Of a stretch of DNA of 64,000 bases, positions 24,865-32,599 are shown one piece after another (position 1 is the first letter of the stretch; each line of letters opens with the position of its first letter). The DNA is from Mucilaginibacter terrae. Lineage in GTDB: Bacteria > Bacteroidota > Bacteroidia > Sphingobacteriales > Sphingobacteriaceae. Made by a program: the position numbers and the translations under genes. The stretch spans positions 930,001 through 994,000 of the forward strand of contig NZ_JAVLVU010000001.1 in the NCBI RefSeq assembly GCF_031951985.1. The letters are read 5' to 3'. Below the pieces are notes generated by a model. It did no database searches and had not been told where the DNA came from. It saw nothing but the letters and a program-made list of their open reading frames with translations.

Positions 24865-24888
24865 TACAAAGCATATTACAACCGTATA

Positions 24889-26076
24889 ATGAAGAAAAAA
24901 GTAGTTTTAGCCTATAGCGGCGGATTGGACACCTCATTTTGCTGCATCTACTTAACCCGCGATCTGGGTCATGAAGTACACTCGGTAATTGTAAACACCG
25001 GTGGTTTTAGCGACGAAGAACTGAAACAGGTTGAAGAGCGTGCCTTTAAAATGGGCGTTACCTCACACCACGTAGTTGACGAAACTACCAACTTTTACAA
25101 CACTTGTGTACGTTATTTAATATACGGTAATGTATTAAAAAACAACACTTATCCCCTATCGGTTAGCGCCGAGCGTGTTAGCCAGGCTACGGCCATTGCC
25201 AACTACGCCAAAGAAATTGGTGCCGAGTACGTAGCACACGGTAGCACCGGTGCAGGTAATGATCAGGTTCGTTTTGATATGATCTTTAATATCCTGGTGC
25301 CTAATGTTCAGATTTTAACTCCCATCCGTGATTTAAAATTGAGTCGCGAAGAAGAGATAGAGTACCTGAAAAAGCACGGTGTTGAAATGAACTTTGAAAA
25401 AGCAAAGTATTCTATCAACAAAGGTATTTGGGGCACATCAGTTGGCGGTAAAGAGACTTTGACTTCAAATTTGGGTTTACCTGAAGATGCATGGCCTACC
25501 CCGGTTACTTCAACCGAAACCAAACACATTGAGCTTGAATTTGTAAAAGGCGAATTGGTTAGCATCGATGGTGCTAAATATGACCATCCGGCTAAAGCTA
25601 TTCAGGCATTGCAGGCTATTGCCCAGCCTTACGGCATTGGCCGTGATATTCACGTAGGTGATACCATTATTGGTATTAAAGGCCGCGTAGGCTTTGAGGC
25701 TGCTGCTCCAATGATTATTATTAAAGCACACAACACGTTAGAAAAGCACGTGTTAACCAAATGGCAGCTTTCATGGAAAGAGCAGCTATCGTCTTTCTAT
25801 GGCAACTGGTTGCACGAAGGTCAGTTCCACGACCCTATTATGCGTAACATCGAGGCTTTTCTGGATGACACTCAGGCTAATGTAACCGGTAAGGTATTTG
25901 TTGAACTTAATCCTTACCGTTTCCAGGTAACAGGCATTGAATCTGCTCACGATTTAATGTCGAACAAATTTGGCAGCTACGGCGAAATGAACAACGCATG
26001 GAGCGGTGAAGACGTTAAAGGCTTCTCAAAAATATTTGGCAACCAGGTGATGATTTATCACAAAGTAAACGGCTAA
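24889..26076 (+). CDS. argG: Argininosuccinate synthase
   Basis: Joins citrulline and aspartate with ATP to form argininosuccinate. The N-terminal pyrophosphatase-type ATP motif AYSGGLDTS (8-16) is intact; STGAGNDQVRF, and the later SINKGIWGTSVGGKETL, are family signatures. At 395 residues it is of normal size. It lies 24 bases after the GNAT gene and one base before the second GNAT gene, in the same operon. Confidence 0.97.
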   Translation: MKKKVVLAYSGGLDTSFCCIYLTRDLGHEVHSVIVNTGGFSDEELKQVEERAFKMGVTSHHVVDETTNFYNTCVRYLIYGNVLKNNTYPLSVSAERVSQATAIANYAKEIGAEYVAHGSTGAGNDQVRFDMIFNILVPNVQILTPIRDLKLSREEEIEYLKKHGVEMNFEKAKYSINKGIWGTSVGGKETLTSNLGLPEDAWPTPVTSTETKHIELEFVKGELVSIDGAKYDHPAKAIQALQAIAQPYGIGRDIHVGDTIIGIKGRVGFEAAAPMIIIKAHNTLEKHVLTKWQLSWKEQLSSFYGNWLHEGQFHDPIMRNIEAFLDDTQANVTGKVFVELNPYRFQVTGIESAHDLMSNKFGSYGEMNNAWSGEDVKGFSKIFGNQVMIYHKVNG

Positions 26077-26077
26077 G

Positions 26078-26530
26078 ATGAGAATTAAAAGAATTGATGT
26101 TGATGAAATTGGCCTTGTTTCCAATCTGTTCAATCAGTACCGGGTGTTTTATAAACAACCGTCTGACGAAGCTGCATCGTCATCATTTCTTTTACAGCGT
26201 TTAAGCAATAACGAGTCGGTAATATTTGTGGCTTTAGATGAAACGGATAAACCGGTAGGCTTTACGCAATTATATCCAAAGTATTCGTCGGCAAGGCTTA
26301 CCAAGAACTGGATCTTAAACGATCTGTATGTTGCTCAGGATCATCGAAAAAAAGGAATTGGGGAGCAACTGATAAAAACGGCTATGGAATTTGGCAAACA
26401 AACCGGGGCAACATTTATTCAGCTCGAAACCCAAAAGGAAAACTACACTGCTCAAAGCCTTTACAAGGCTATTGGCTTTGAACAACAGGTGTTAACCGAC
26501 GATTTTTTATTATTCAAAATAACCATATAA
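26078..26530 (+). CDS. Second GNAT N-acetyltransferase of the arginine operon
   Basis: A 150-residue GNAT protein with the acetyl-CoA loop VAQDHRKKGIGEQLIKTAMEFG (residues 88-109; the R/QxxGxG/A pattern is RKKGIG) and the C-terminal QLETQKENYTAQSLYKAIGFEQ motif. It overlaps neither neighbour: one base after argG and two before argC, hence tightly coupled. The substrate is unknown; position suggests glutamate or another arginine intermediate, but small GNATs of this sort acetylate many things. Confidence 0.88.
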   Translation: MRIKRIDVDEIGLVSNLFNQYRVFYKQPSDEAASSSFLLQRLSNNESVIFVALDETDKPVGFTQLYPKYSSARLTKNWILNDLYVAQDHRKKGIGEQLIKTAMEFGKQTGATFIQLETQKENYTAQSLYKAIGFEQQVLTDDFLLFKITI

Positions 26531-26532
26531 CA

Positions 26533-27516
26533 ATGGCTAACATAAAAGCAGGTATTATTGGGGGTGCAGGTTATACCGGGGGCGAGTTATTGCGCATTCT
26601 GATAAATCACCCGCAGGTTGATATTGCCTTTGTACATAGCAACAGCAACGCGGGTAACTATATTTACGAGGTACACACCGATTTATTCGGTGATACAGAG
26701 ATGCAGTTCAGCGGCGAATTATTACACGATATTGATGTGTTGTTTTTATGCGTTGGTCACGGCGATGCCCGCAAATTTCTGGAAGCTAATCCGTTTCCCG
26801 AAAGTGTAAAAATTATTGACCTGAGCCAGGATTTCAGGCTGAAAGATAAATCAACTATTGATTCGCGCCGGTTTGTTTATGGTTTGCCCGAATTGAATCG
26901 CGAAGCTATTATACAAGCTAATAACATTGCCAATCCGGGTTGTTTTGCTACTTGTTTACAGTTAGGTTTATTGCCGTTAGCGGCAAGCAATAATCTGAAT
27001 GCCGAGGTTCATATAACAGCTACTACCGGTTCTACAGGTGCAGGTCAGAGTTTGGCGGCTACGTCGCATTTTACCTGGCGTAATAATAACGCCTCGGTTT
27101 ACAAAGCGTTTGATCACCAGCATTTAAATGAAATTGGCGAATCGCTGACGCAGTTACAGCCGGCTTTTGATAAGCCGGTTAACTTTATTCCGTACCGGGG
27201 CGATTTTACCCGAGGTATCATAGCCTCGATATATTTGGACAGCGAACTAACCGCCGAGGATGCGGTGAAGTTATACAGCGATTATTACGCCGCTCACCCG
27301 TTCACCCACGTAACCACACGCAACATCGACCTGAAGCAAATTGTGAATACCAATAAATGCTTCATCCAGGTGCAAAAAAAGGGAAATAAGTTATTCATTA
27401 TCAGTATTATGGATAATCTGTTGAAGGGCGCATCGGGTCAGGCGGTACAGAATATGAATTTGATTTTTGGGCTGGATGAAACTTTAGGCTTGAAACTTAA
27501 AGCGGTAGCTTTTTAA
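26533..27516 (+). CDS. argC: N-acyl-gamma-glutamyl-phosphate reductase
   Basis: NADPH-dependent reduction of N-acylglutamyl phosphate to the semialdehyde. The Rossmann loop GGAGYTGGELLRIL is at 10-23 and the catalytic Cys is C137 in NPGCFATC. The family motif around the active-site His/Arg appears as FIPYRGDFTRGI rather than the more usual HLxPxxRG. Length 327 is normal. Part of the arginine operon. Confidence 0.95.
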   Translation: MANIKAGIIGGAGYTGGELLRILINHPQVDIAFVHSNSNAGNYIYEVHTDLFGDTEMQFSGELLHDIDVLFLCVGHGDARKFLEANPFPESVKIIDLSQDFRLKDKSTIDSRRFVYGLPELNREAIIQANNIANPGCFATCLQLGLLPLAASNNLNAEVHITATTGSTGAGQSLAATSHFTWRNNNASVYKAFDHQHLNEIGESLTQLQPAFDKPVNFIPYRGDFTRGIIASIYLDSELTAEDAVKLYSDYYAAHPFTHVTTRNIDLKQIVNTNKCFIQVQKKGNKLFIISIMDNLLKGASGQAVQNMNLIFGLDETLGLKLKAVAF

Positions 27517-27555
27517 AGTGACTAATTTCTCTCTAAAATTATTAAGTTAAGACAC

Positions 27556-28920
27556 ATGGCACATACTTTAGATATTATAGATAAATTATTTAATGATTTA
27601 AATGCTCTTCAACCTATAAAATCTGAGGATAAAAACCGTCTTGATAAAAAATTCAGATTAGAATTCAATTACAATTCTAATCATATGGAGGGAAACACCC
27701 TTACCTATGGCGAAACGGAACTATTATTAATGTTTGATGATACATTAGGCAATCATCAATTGCGTGAGTATGAAGAAATTAAAGCGCATGATTTAGCATA
27801 TCATATAATCGAAGACTTAGCCAAAGATACAGAGCGTCCGCTTACTGAACAGATAATAAAAAATTTAAACGAGATCATTTTAGTTCGGCCATATTGGAAA
27901 GATGCAATAACGCCTGATGGCCATAATACACGTAGACAAATAAAGGTAGGCTCTTACAAAGAATATCCAAATTCAGTACGGCTTCAAAATGGTGAAATGT
28001 TTGAATACGCTTCACCAACTGAAACCCCGGCAAAAATGCAAGAATTGATAGAATGGTACCGTGAAGAAGAATCTGTACTACATCCTATCACTTTAGCATC
28101 TATGTTACACTATAAATTTGTATGCATACATCCTTTTGATGATGGAAACGGAAGAATTGCACGGTTATTAATGAACTATGTACTGCTTAAGAATAATTTC
28201 CCACCGGTCGTAATTAAATCAGCCGATAAAAACAACTATTTGCGCGCATTACACATTGCCGATTTAGGAGACTATGAAGCCTTGATAACTTATGTTGCTG
28301 AAAACGCTATTTGGTCTTTAGAATTATCGATAAAAGCAGCTAAAGGAGAATCATTGGAAGAAACAGGTGATTTTGTTAAAGAAATTGAATTGTTAAAACG
28401 CAAAGCATCTTCGCAAAAAACACCCAAATCTCCTTTAGTAATTTATGAAACGTTCAATCAAATTAAAAATAAATTATGGAGATCAGTAAATGGTATTCTA
28501 CAACATTTCGATGATTTATTTAATGAAGCTAAGAGTATATACAAACTGAATGGATGGAACGAAAACTTTGAGACGAGAACTGTTTCAACATTTAATATTC
28601 CTTTTACCAAAGAAGTATCGGATAAACCGAAAGCTTTAAAAATATTCGGGTATGACATTTATTCAGAAGACATTGAAAAACTTGAGTTTGTAAATATCAT
28701 GTATGGTTTAAGGGGCTCAATTAAACCTGAAAATTTATCGCTAAAATTAGAAGTTAACTTTAACCTCTATGATTATCTATTTAAGATTAAATTAAATGAC
28801 AAATCTATTTTTGAGTCAAGGAAAATTTATAAAGAAATTTTTCTTGATAATGAAATAAGTGAAATTAATGTTGTTACACAAAAGCACATTTTGGAATTTT
28901 TGAAAGAAAAAATGAACTAA
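27556..28920 (+). CDS. Fic family protein with N-terminal inhibitory motif
   Basis: A 454-residue protein with the catalytic Fic motif HPFDDGNGRIAR (192-203), complete for AMP transfer, and a candidate inhibitory motif SNHMEG (41-46, S/TxxxEG/N), which would make it a class II, self-inhibited Fic enzyme. Fic enzymes move AMP or other groups onto protein hydroxyls, often as toxins or regulators. The gene is visibly AT-richer than the argC and argD genes on either side and occupies the space between them (gaps 39 and 10 bases), on the same strand. The C-terminal 200 residues, rich in Lys and Asn, have no recognised domain. It looks like an insertion into the operon. Confidence 0.9.
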   Translation: MAHTLDIIDKLFNDLNALQPIKSEDKNRLDKKFRLEFNYNSNHMEGNTLTYGETELLLMFDDTLGNHQLREYEEIKAHDLAYHIIEDLAKDTERPLTEQIIKNLNEIILVRPYWKDAITPDGHNTRRQIKVGSYKEYPNSVRLQNGEMFEYASPTETPAKMQELIEWYREEESVLHPITLASMLHYKFVCIHPFDDGNGRIARLLMNYVLLKNNFPPVVIKSADKNNYLRALHIADLGDYEALITYVAENAIWSLELSIKAAKGESLEETGDFVKEIELLKRKASSQKTPKSPLVIYETFNQIKNKLWRSVNGILQHFDDLFNEAKSIYKLNGWNENFETRTVSTFNIPFTKEVSDKPKALKIFGYDIYSEDIEKLEFVNIMYGLRGSIKPENLSLKLEVNFNLYDYLFKIKLNDKSIFESRKIYKEIFLDNEISEINVVTQKHILEFLKEKMN

Positions 28921-28930
28921 CCTTACAAGA

Positions 28931-30073
28931 ATGAATTTATTTGATGTTTACCCTATAAACCCTATCAACATTGTTAAAGGTGTTGGCAGCTTGGTTTATG
29001 ATGATAGAGGAACTGAATATTTAGACTTATATGGCGGTCACGCCGTAATATCAATTGGCCACACCAACCCGCATTATGTAAAGCGTTTGGAAGACCAGTT
29101 GCATAAAATTGGTTTTTACTCAAACTCGATAGAAATTCCATTGCAAAAGCAACTGGCCGAAAAATTGGGCCAGGTATCGGGCAAAGATGATTACCAGTTG
29201 TTCTTGTGTAACTCAGGTGCCGAAGCTAATGAGAACGCATTAAAACTTGCGTCTTTTTACAACGGTAAAAAGAAAGTCATTGCTTTCCGCAAGGCATTTC
29301 ATGGTCGTACCTCATTAGCTGTTGCCGCTACCGATAACCCTAAAATTGTTGCCCCGGTAAACGAAACCGACAACGTGATATTTTTACCATGGTGCGATGA
29401 AGCGGCTTTAGAGCAGGCATTCGCCCAAAACGAGGTATCGTCGGTTATTATTGAAGGCATACAAGGCGTAGGCGGCATACAGGTGGCTACCGAAAGCTTT
29501 TTGCAAAAGATCAGATCGCTTTGTGATGAGCATAACGCTGTGTTTATTGCCGATTCTGTTCAGTGCGGCTATGGTCGTACAGGTAAATTCTACTCACACG
29601 ACTTTGCCGGAGTTAATGCTGATATTTACAGTATGGCTAAGGGCATGGGTAATGGTTTCCCAATTGGAGCTATCAGCATTTCGCCTAAAATTAAACCAGC
29701 TTACGGTATGCTGGGCACTACTTTTGGCGGTAATCATTTGGCTTGTGCTGCTGCATTGGCCGTGTTAGAAGAAATTGAGCAGAACAACCTGATGCAAAAC
29801 GCTGCCGAGGTAGGCGAATACTTAATTGAGGAGCTGAAAAAGTTTGAACAGGTTAAAGAAGTTCGCGGTCGTGGTTTAATGATAGGTATTGAGTTACCCG
29901 AAGAATTAGCCCATGTACGTAAAGAATTACTGAACAAGCATCACATATTTACAGGAGAGGCTAAGCCAAATGTGGTAAGATTATTACCCGCATTAAACTT
30001 AACCAAAGCACACGCCGACCAATTTTTAGATGCCTTTGCGCAAACATTAAAAGCAGCAAACGTAACTGCATAA
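28931..30073 (+). CDS. argD: Acylornithine aminotransferase
   Basis: PLP enzyme of class III that transaminates N-acyl-glutamate semialdehyde to N-acylornithine. The PLP lysine is K237 in YSMAKGMGNGFPIGA, D208 in ADSVQCGYGRTG binds the pyridine nitrogen, and CNSGAEANENALKLA (93-107) binds phosphate. The 380 residues are complete. It lies ten bases after the Fic gene, so it depends on the same transcript or on an internal promoter not recognised here. Acetyl versus succinyl preference cannot be read from this protein. Confidence 0.95.
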   Translation: MNLFDVYPINPINIVKGVGSLVYDDRGTEYLDLYGGHAVISIGHTNPHYVKRLEDQLHKIGFYSNSIEIPLQKQLAEKLGQVSGKDDYQLFLCNSGAEANENALKLASFYNGKKKVIAFRKAFHGRTSLAVAATDNPKIVAPVNETDNVIFLPWCDEAALEQAFAQNEVSSVIIEGIQGVGGIQVATESFLQKIRSLCDEHNAVFIADSVQCGYGRTGKFYSHDFAGVNADIYSMAKGMGNGFPIGAISISPKIKPAYGMLGTTFGGNHLACAAALAVLEEIEQNNLMQNAAEVGEYLIEELKKFEQVKEVRGRGLMIGIELPEELAHVRKELLNKHHIFTGEAKPNVVRLLPALNLTKAHADQFLDAFAQTLKAANVTA

Positions 30074-30097
30074 CAATAGTATATCACATTATAACAT

Positions 30098-30131
30098 ACC
30101 TCCTCCCCTTTTGGGGAGGCCGGGAGGGGTT
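30098..30131 (+). repeat. GC-rich palindromic repeat between argD and argF'
   Basis: A perfect 7-bp hairpin CCTCCCC-TTTT-GGGGAGG (30102-30119) is followed by GGGAGGGG, six bases before the argF' start codon. The whole resembles the CCTCCCCTTTTGGGGAGG repeats often seen between genes in this family. Its last part is a strong Shine-Dalgarno-like sequence, rare for this phylum. Confidence 0.6.
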
Positions 30132-30132
30132 C

Positions 30133-31080
30133 ATGAAACAATTCACATCAGTACACGACGTTACCAACATCAACGCCTTAGTGGCCGAAGCTTTAGAATT
30201 GAAGAGCAATCCGTATGCTCATCAGGAGCTGGGTAAAAACAAGACCATTGGTTTGGTTTTTTTGAACCCAAGCTTGCGTACCCGCATGAGTACGCAAAAA
30301 GCTGCACTCAATTTAGGCATGAACGCTATGGTGCTCAATATTGATAAAGAAGGATGGGCGCTGGAACTGCAGGATGGCGCTGTGATGAACGGAACCACAG
30401 TTGAGCACGTACGCGAAGCCGCCGCCGTTTTAGGGCAGTATGTTGATATTATCGGCGTGCGCTCTTTCCCCGGACTTAAAAACCGCGAAGAGGATTATAC
30501 CGAGCAGGTGTTTAACAAGTTTGTGGAGTATTGCGGTGTGCCTATCGTGAGCCTGGAATCGGCCACCCGCCACCCGTTGCAAAGCCTGGCCGATTTAATT
30601 ACCATTACCGAGCTTAAAACGGTTGATCGCCCTAAAGTGGTGTTAACCTGGGCTCCGCATATTAAGCCGCTGCCACAAGCTGTACCCAACTCGTTTGCCG
30701 AGTGGATGTGTAAAGCCGATGTTGATTTTGTGATCACTCACCCCGAGGGTTACGAATTAAGCGAAGACTTTACCCAGGGCGCAACCATTACCCATAAACA
30801 GGACGAAGCCCTTGCCGGTGCCGATTTTGTTTACGTAAAAAACTGGTCGGCTTATGAGCCTTACGGTGCTGTGACCGGTGTACACCCCGAATGGATGCTG
30901 AACAATGAAAAATTGAAGGCAACCAACGATGCCAAAGTGATGCATTGCTTGCCTGTTCGCCGTAACCTCGAGCTATCTGACGAGATATTGGACGGACCTA
31001 ATTCCATCGTGATACATGAAGCAGGTAACCGTGTTTGGGCAGCCCAAGTGGTGCTAAAACAGTTGCTGCAAACTTTATAA
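30133..31080 (+). CDS. argF': N-acylornithine carbamoyltransferase (SOTCase/AOTCase type)
   Basis: Transfers carbamoyl from carbamoyl phosphate to N-succinyl- or N-acetyl-ornithine rather than to ornithine. The carbamoyl-phosphate loop is FLNPSLRTRMSTQKAA (43-58), with RHPLQSLADL and MHCLPVRRN for the rest of the active site. At the residue that separates the two substrate types, this protein has V90 (GTTVEH): from memory, AOTCases have Glu there and Bacteroides SOTCase Pro, and Val in this position was reported to favour succinyl-ornithine. So N-succinyl-ornithine is the likelier substrate, though not proven. Length 315 is typical. Confidence 0.9.
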   Translation: MKQFTSVHDVTNINALVAEALELKSNPYAHQELGKNKTIGLVFLNPSLRTRMSTQKAALNLGMNAMVLNIDKEGWALELQDGAVMNGTTVEHVREAAAVLGQYVDIIGVRSFPGLKNREEDYTEQVFNKFVEYCGVPIVSLESATRHPLQSLADLITITELKTVDRPKVVLTWAPHIKPLPQAVPNSFAEWMCKADVDFVITHPEGYELSEDFTQGATITHKQDEALAGADFVYVKNWSAYEPYGAVTGVHPEWMLNNEKLKATNDAKVMHCLPVRRNLELSDEILDGPNSIVIHEAGNRVWAAQVVLKQLLQTL

Positions 31081-31082
31081 TA

Positions 31083-31691
31083 ATGTACACCCCAAAACAT
31101 TTCGAATTAACCGATGTGGCCGAAGCTGTAGCTTTTATGAAGCAGTATAGCTTTGCCACCTTGATTAATGTAAATGGAAATATACCCGAGGCTACTCACC
31201 TGCCCTTTTTAATTAAACAAGAGGGTGAACAAGTGATCCTATCTTCCCATTTGGCCAGGGCCAATCCTCAGGCTGAATACATCGCCAAGGGCACATCACT
31301 GATTATTTTTACCGAACCTCATGCTTACATTGCTCCTACTCATTATGAAAAGGAACTGAATGTACCCACCTGGAATTACATAGCTATACATGCCTACGGT
31401 GAAGCTAAAATAGTTACCGATGAAGTTGCACAACTAAAGGCGCTCGAAGAGATGATAGCATCATATGATGCTGCTTACCTGCAACAATGGGCTGGTTTGC
31501 CAATAGATTACAAACTCAAGTTGTGTAAAGCTATTGTGGTATTTAACATTACAGTAACCGATTTGCAAGGCAAAAAGAAACTCAGTCAAAACCGTAATGA
31601 TGCTGACCGGGAATCTATCATCAAAGCTTTTAGCCAGAGCAAGGATTTTAATGAGCAGGTTATTGGGGAGTATATGAGGAAAGAAAAGTAA
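31083..31691 (+). CDS. PaiB-like FMN-binding negative regulator family protein
   Basis: A 203-residue split-barrel flavin-binding protein of the PaiB family: MYTPKHFELTDVAEAVAFMKQYSFATLINV at the N-terminus, ATHLPFLI, SSHLARANPQAEYI, and the characteristic PTWNYIAIHAYGEAKIV. The family includes a regulator of degradative-enzyme genes in Bacillus, but most members are of unknown function. It starts two bases after the argF' stop, so it is probably in the arginine transcript by readthrough, though functional link is unclear. The ATG at 31083 is chosen over a longer frame overlapping argF'. Confidence 0.88.
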   Translation: MYTPKHFELTDVAEAVAFMKQYSFATLINVNGNIPEATHLPFLIKQEGEQVILSSHLARANPQAEYIAKGTSLIIFTEPHAYIAPTHYEKELNVPTWNYIAIHAYGEAKIVTDEVAQLKALEEMIASYDAAYLQQWAGLPIDYKLKLCKAIVVFNITVTDLQGKKKLSQNRNDADRESIIKAFSQSKDFNEQVIGEYMRKEK

Positions 31692-32094
31692 ATAACGGAA
31701 TCAGGATCTGCATAACTCCAAATTCCAGCCGGGAATTTAAGGTTGAGTAATGTGGCACTCTCCCACACCAATCAACTAAAATAAATAATACTAAGGCTAA
31801 TAATTCAGTGAAAATTCCTTCAGATTTGTACGCAGGCTACATTGTGAACTTTGTTATCTGTTAAAGTGAGAACTGTAGAATAAATCAAAAACCCTGTTTA
31901 ATATTACTTAAACAGGGTTATGTGCACCTGACGGTACAGAATTCAAACCAATTTGTAAAGGATTTATCAAAATTGTGCGATATTTCGGCTACTTGAGTTG
32001 GTGGCGATGAATAAATGCAAACCATTCTTCTTTTCATGATCTGCTATCATTTTGCGATGCCTGACACTTATAATGGGGCACCAATTTATAATTG
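31692..32094. other. Intergenic region after the arginine operon
   Basis: About 400 bases without coding potential. A weak hairpin AAATTCC/GGAATTT (31721-31739) without U-tract follows the PaiB-like gene. The minus-strand terminator listed separately lies at 31890-31919. Nothing else recognisable. Confidence 0.6.
31890..31919 (-). terminator. Minus-strand terminator downstream of the XRE gene
   Basis: Perfect 11-bp stem AACCCTGTTTA (31890-31900) / TAAACAGGGTT (31909-31919). On the minus strand it is followed by TTTTTGATTT. It lies about 175 bases past the XRE gene's stop codon. Confidence 0.7.
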
Positions 32095-32505
32095 CTATCT
32101 CCAGATTCTATACAAAAACACTGCGTAAAGTATACTTCCGACCAAAAACATGTTAACCATTTCAAAAAGTGTCTCGGGAAAGGTGGGTGACTGGATCACG
32201 AAAGCACTGAAAGCTAAAATAATCACGACCAGTAATGCCACACTCATTATCCACTTTCGGGGCAAATTAAAATTGGAAACGTTCATAGCGGCTTCTGGAA
32301 CGGGTGAATTTAAGGGCTGTGCTGCCTGTAGGTTAACATAGAAACCCAGTTGCCGCCAGGTATACGCTCTTGGCAGCACCTCTCCTTTCTCAATGCGCTG
32401 AAGTGAACGCAGGCTGATGCCTGCTAAGGCGGCAAGTTCTTTTTGTGTCAGTGCTTTTTGCAGACGCGCCTCTTTCACAATCCTTGCGGTTTGAATGGGG
32501 GTCAT
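32095..32505 (-). CDS. XRE-family HTH protein with two membrane segments
   Basis: A 136-residue protein. Residues 8-55 form a helix-turn-helix of the XRE/Cro type (QKALTQKELAALAGISLRSLQRIEKGEVLP). After a linker, two hydrophobic stretches (86-104 and 113-132) are predicted membrane helices, so the DNA-binding domain would face the cytoplasm from the inner membrane. It is divergent from a CPBP-type membrane protein gene; the shared 94-base spacer contains a TACCTTTG box and a 10-base direct repeat. A pairing of regulator and membrane protease-like protein suggests joint control, by inference. Confidence 0.85.
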   Translation of the reverse strand: MTPIQTARIVKEARLQKALTQKELAALAGISLRSLQRIEKGEVLPRAYTWRQLGFYVNLQAAQPLNSPVPEAAMNVSNFNLPRKWIMSVALLVVIILAFSAFVIQSPTFPETLFEMVNMFLVGSILYAVFLYRIWR

Positions 32506-32522
32506 TGCAAGTGAATATTTAA

Positions 32523-32542
32523 GACATTAGGCGACATTGGGA
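32523..32542 (-). repeat. 10-base direct repeat, candidate operator
   Basis: GACATTAGGC (32523-32532) and GACATTGGGA (32533-32542) are adjacent with a period of 10 bases, one helical turn. They lie downstream of the likely XRE promoter and before its start codon, where autoregulation would be expected. Confidence 0.4.
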
Positions 32543-32575
32543 CGACTTTTCGATTTTCAGCCTGAGCGATAATAG

Positions 32576-32583
32576 CAAAGGTA
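32576..32583 (-). promoter_or_regulatory. -7 box for the XRE gene
   Basis: TACCTTTG on the minus strand is an exact TAnnTTTG match, 70 bases before the XRE start. A TTG (32606-32608) lies 22 bases upstream, inside the start of the divergent CPBP-like gene. Confidence 0.45.
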
Positions 32584-32599
32584 GTAATTTAGCTGCGTC

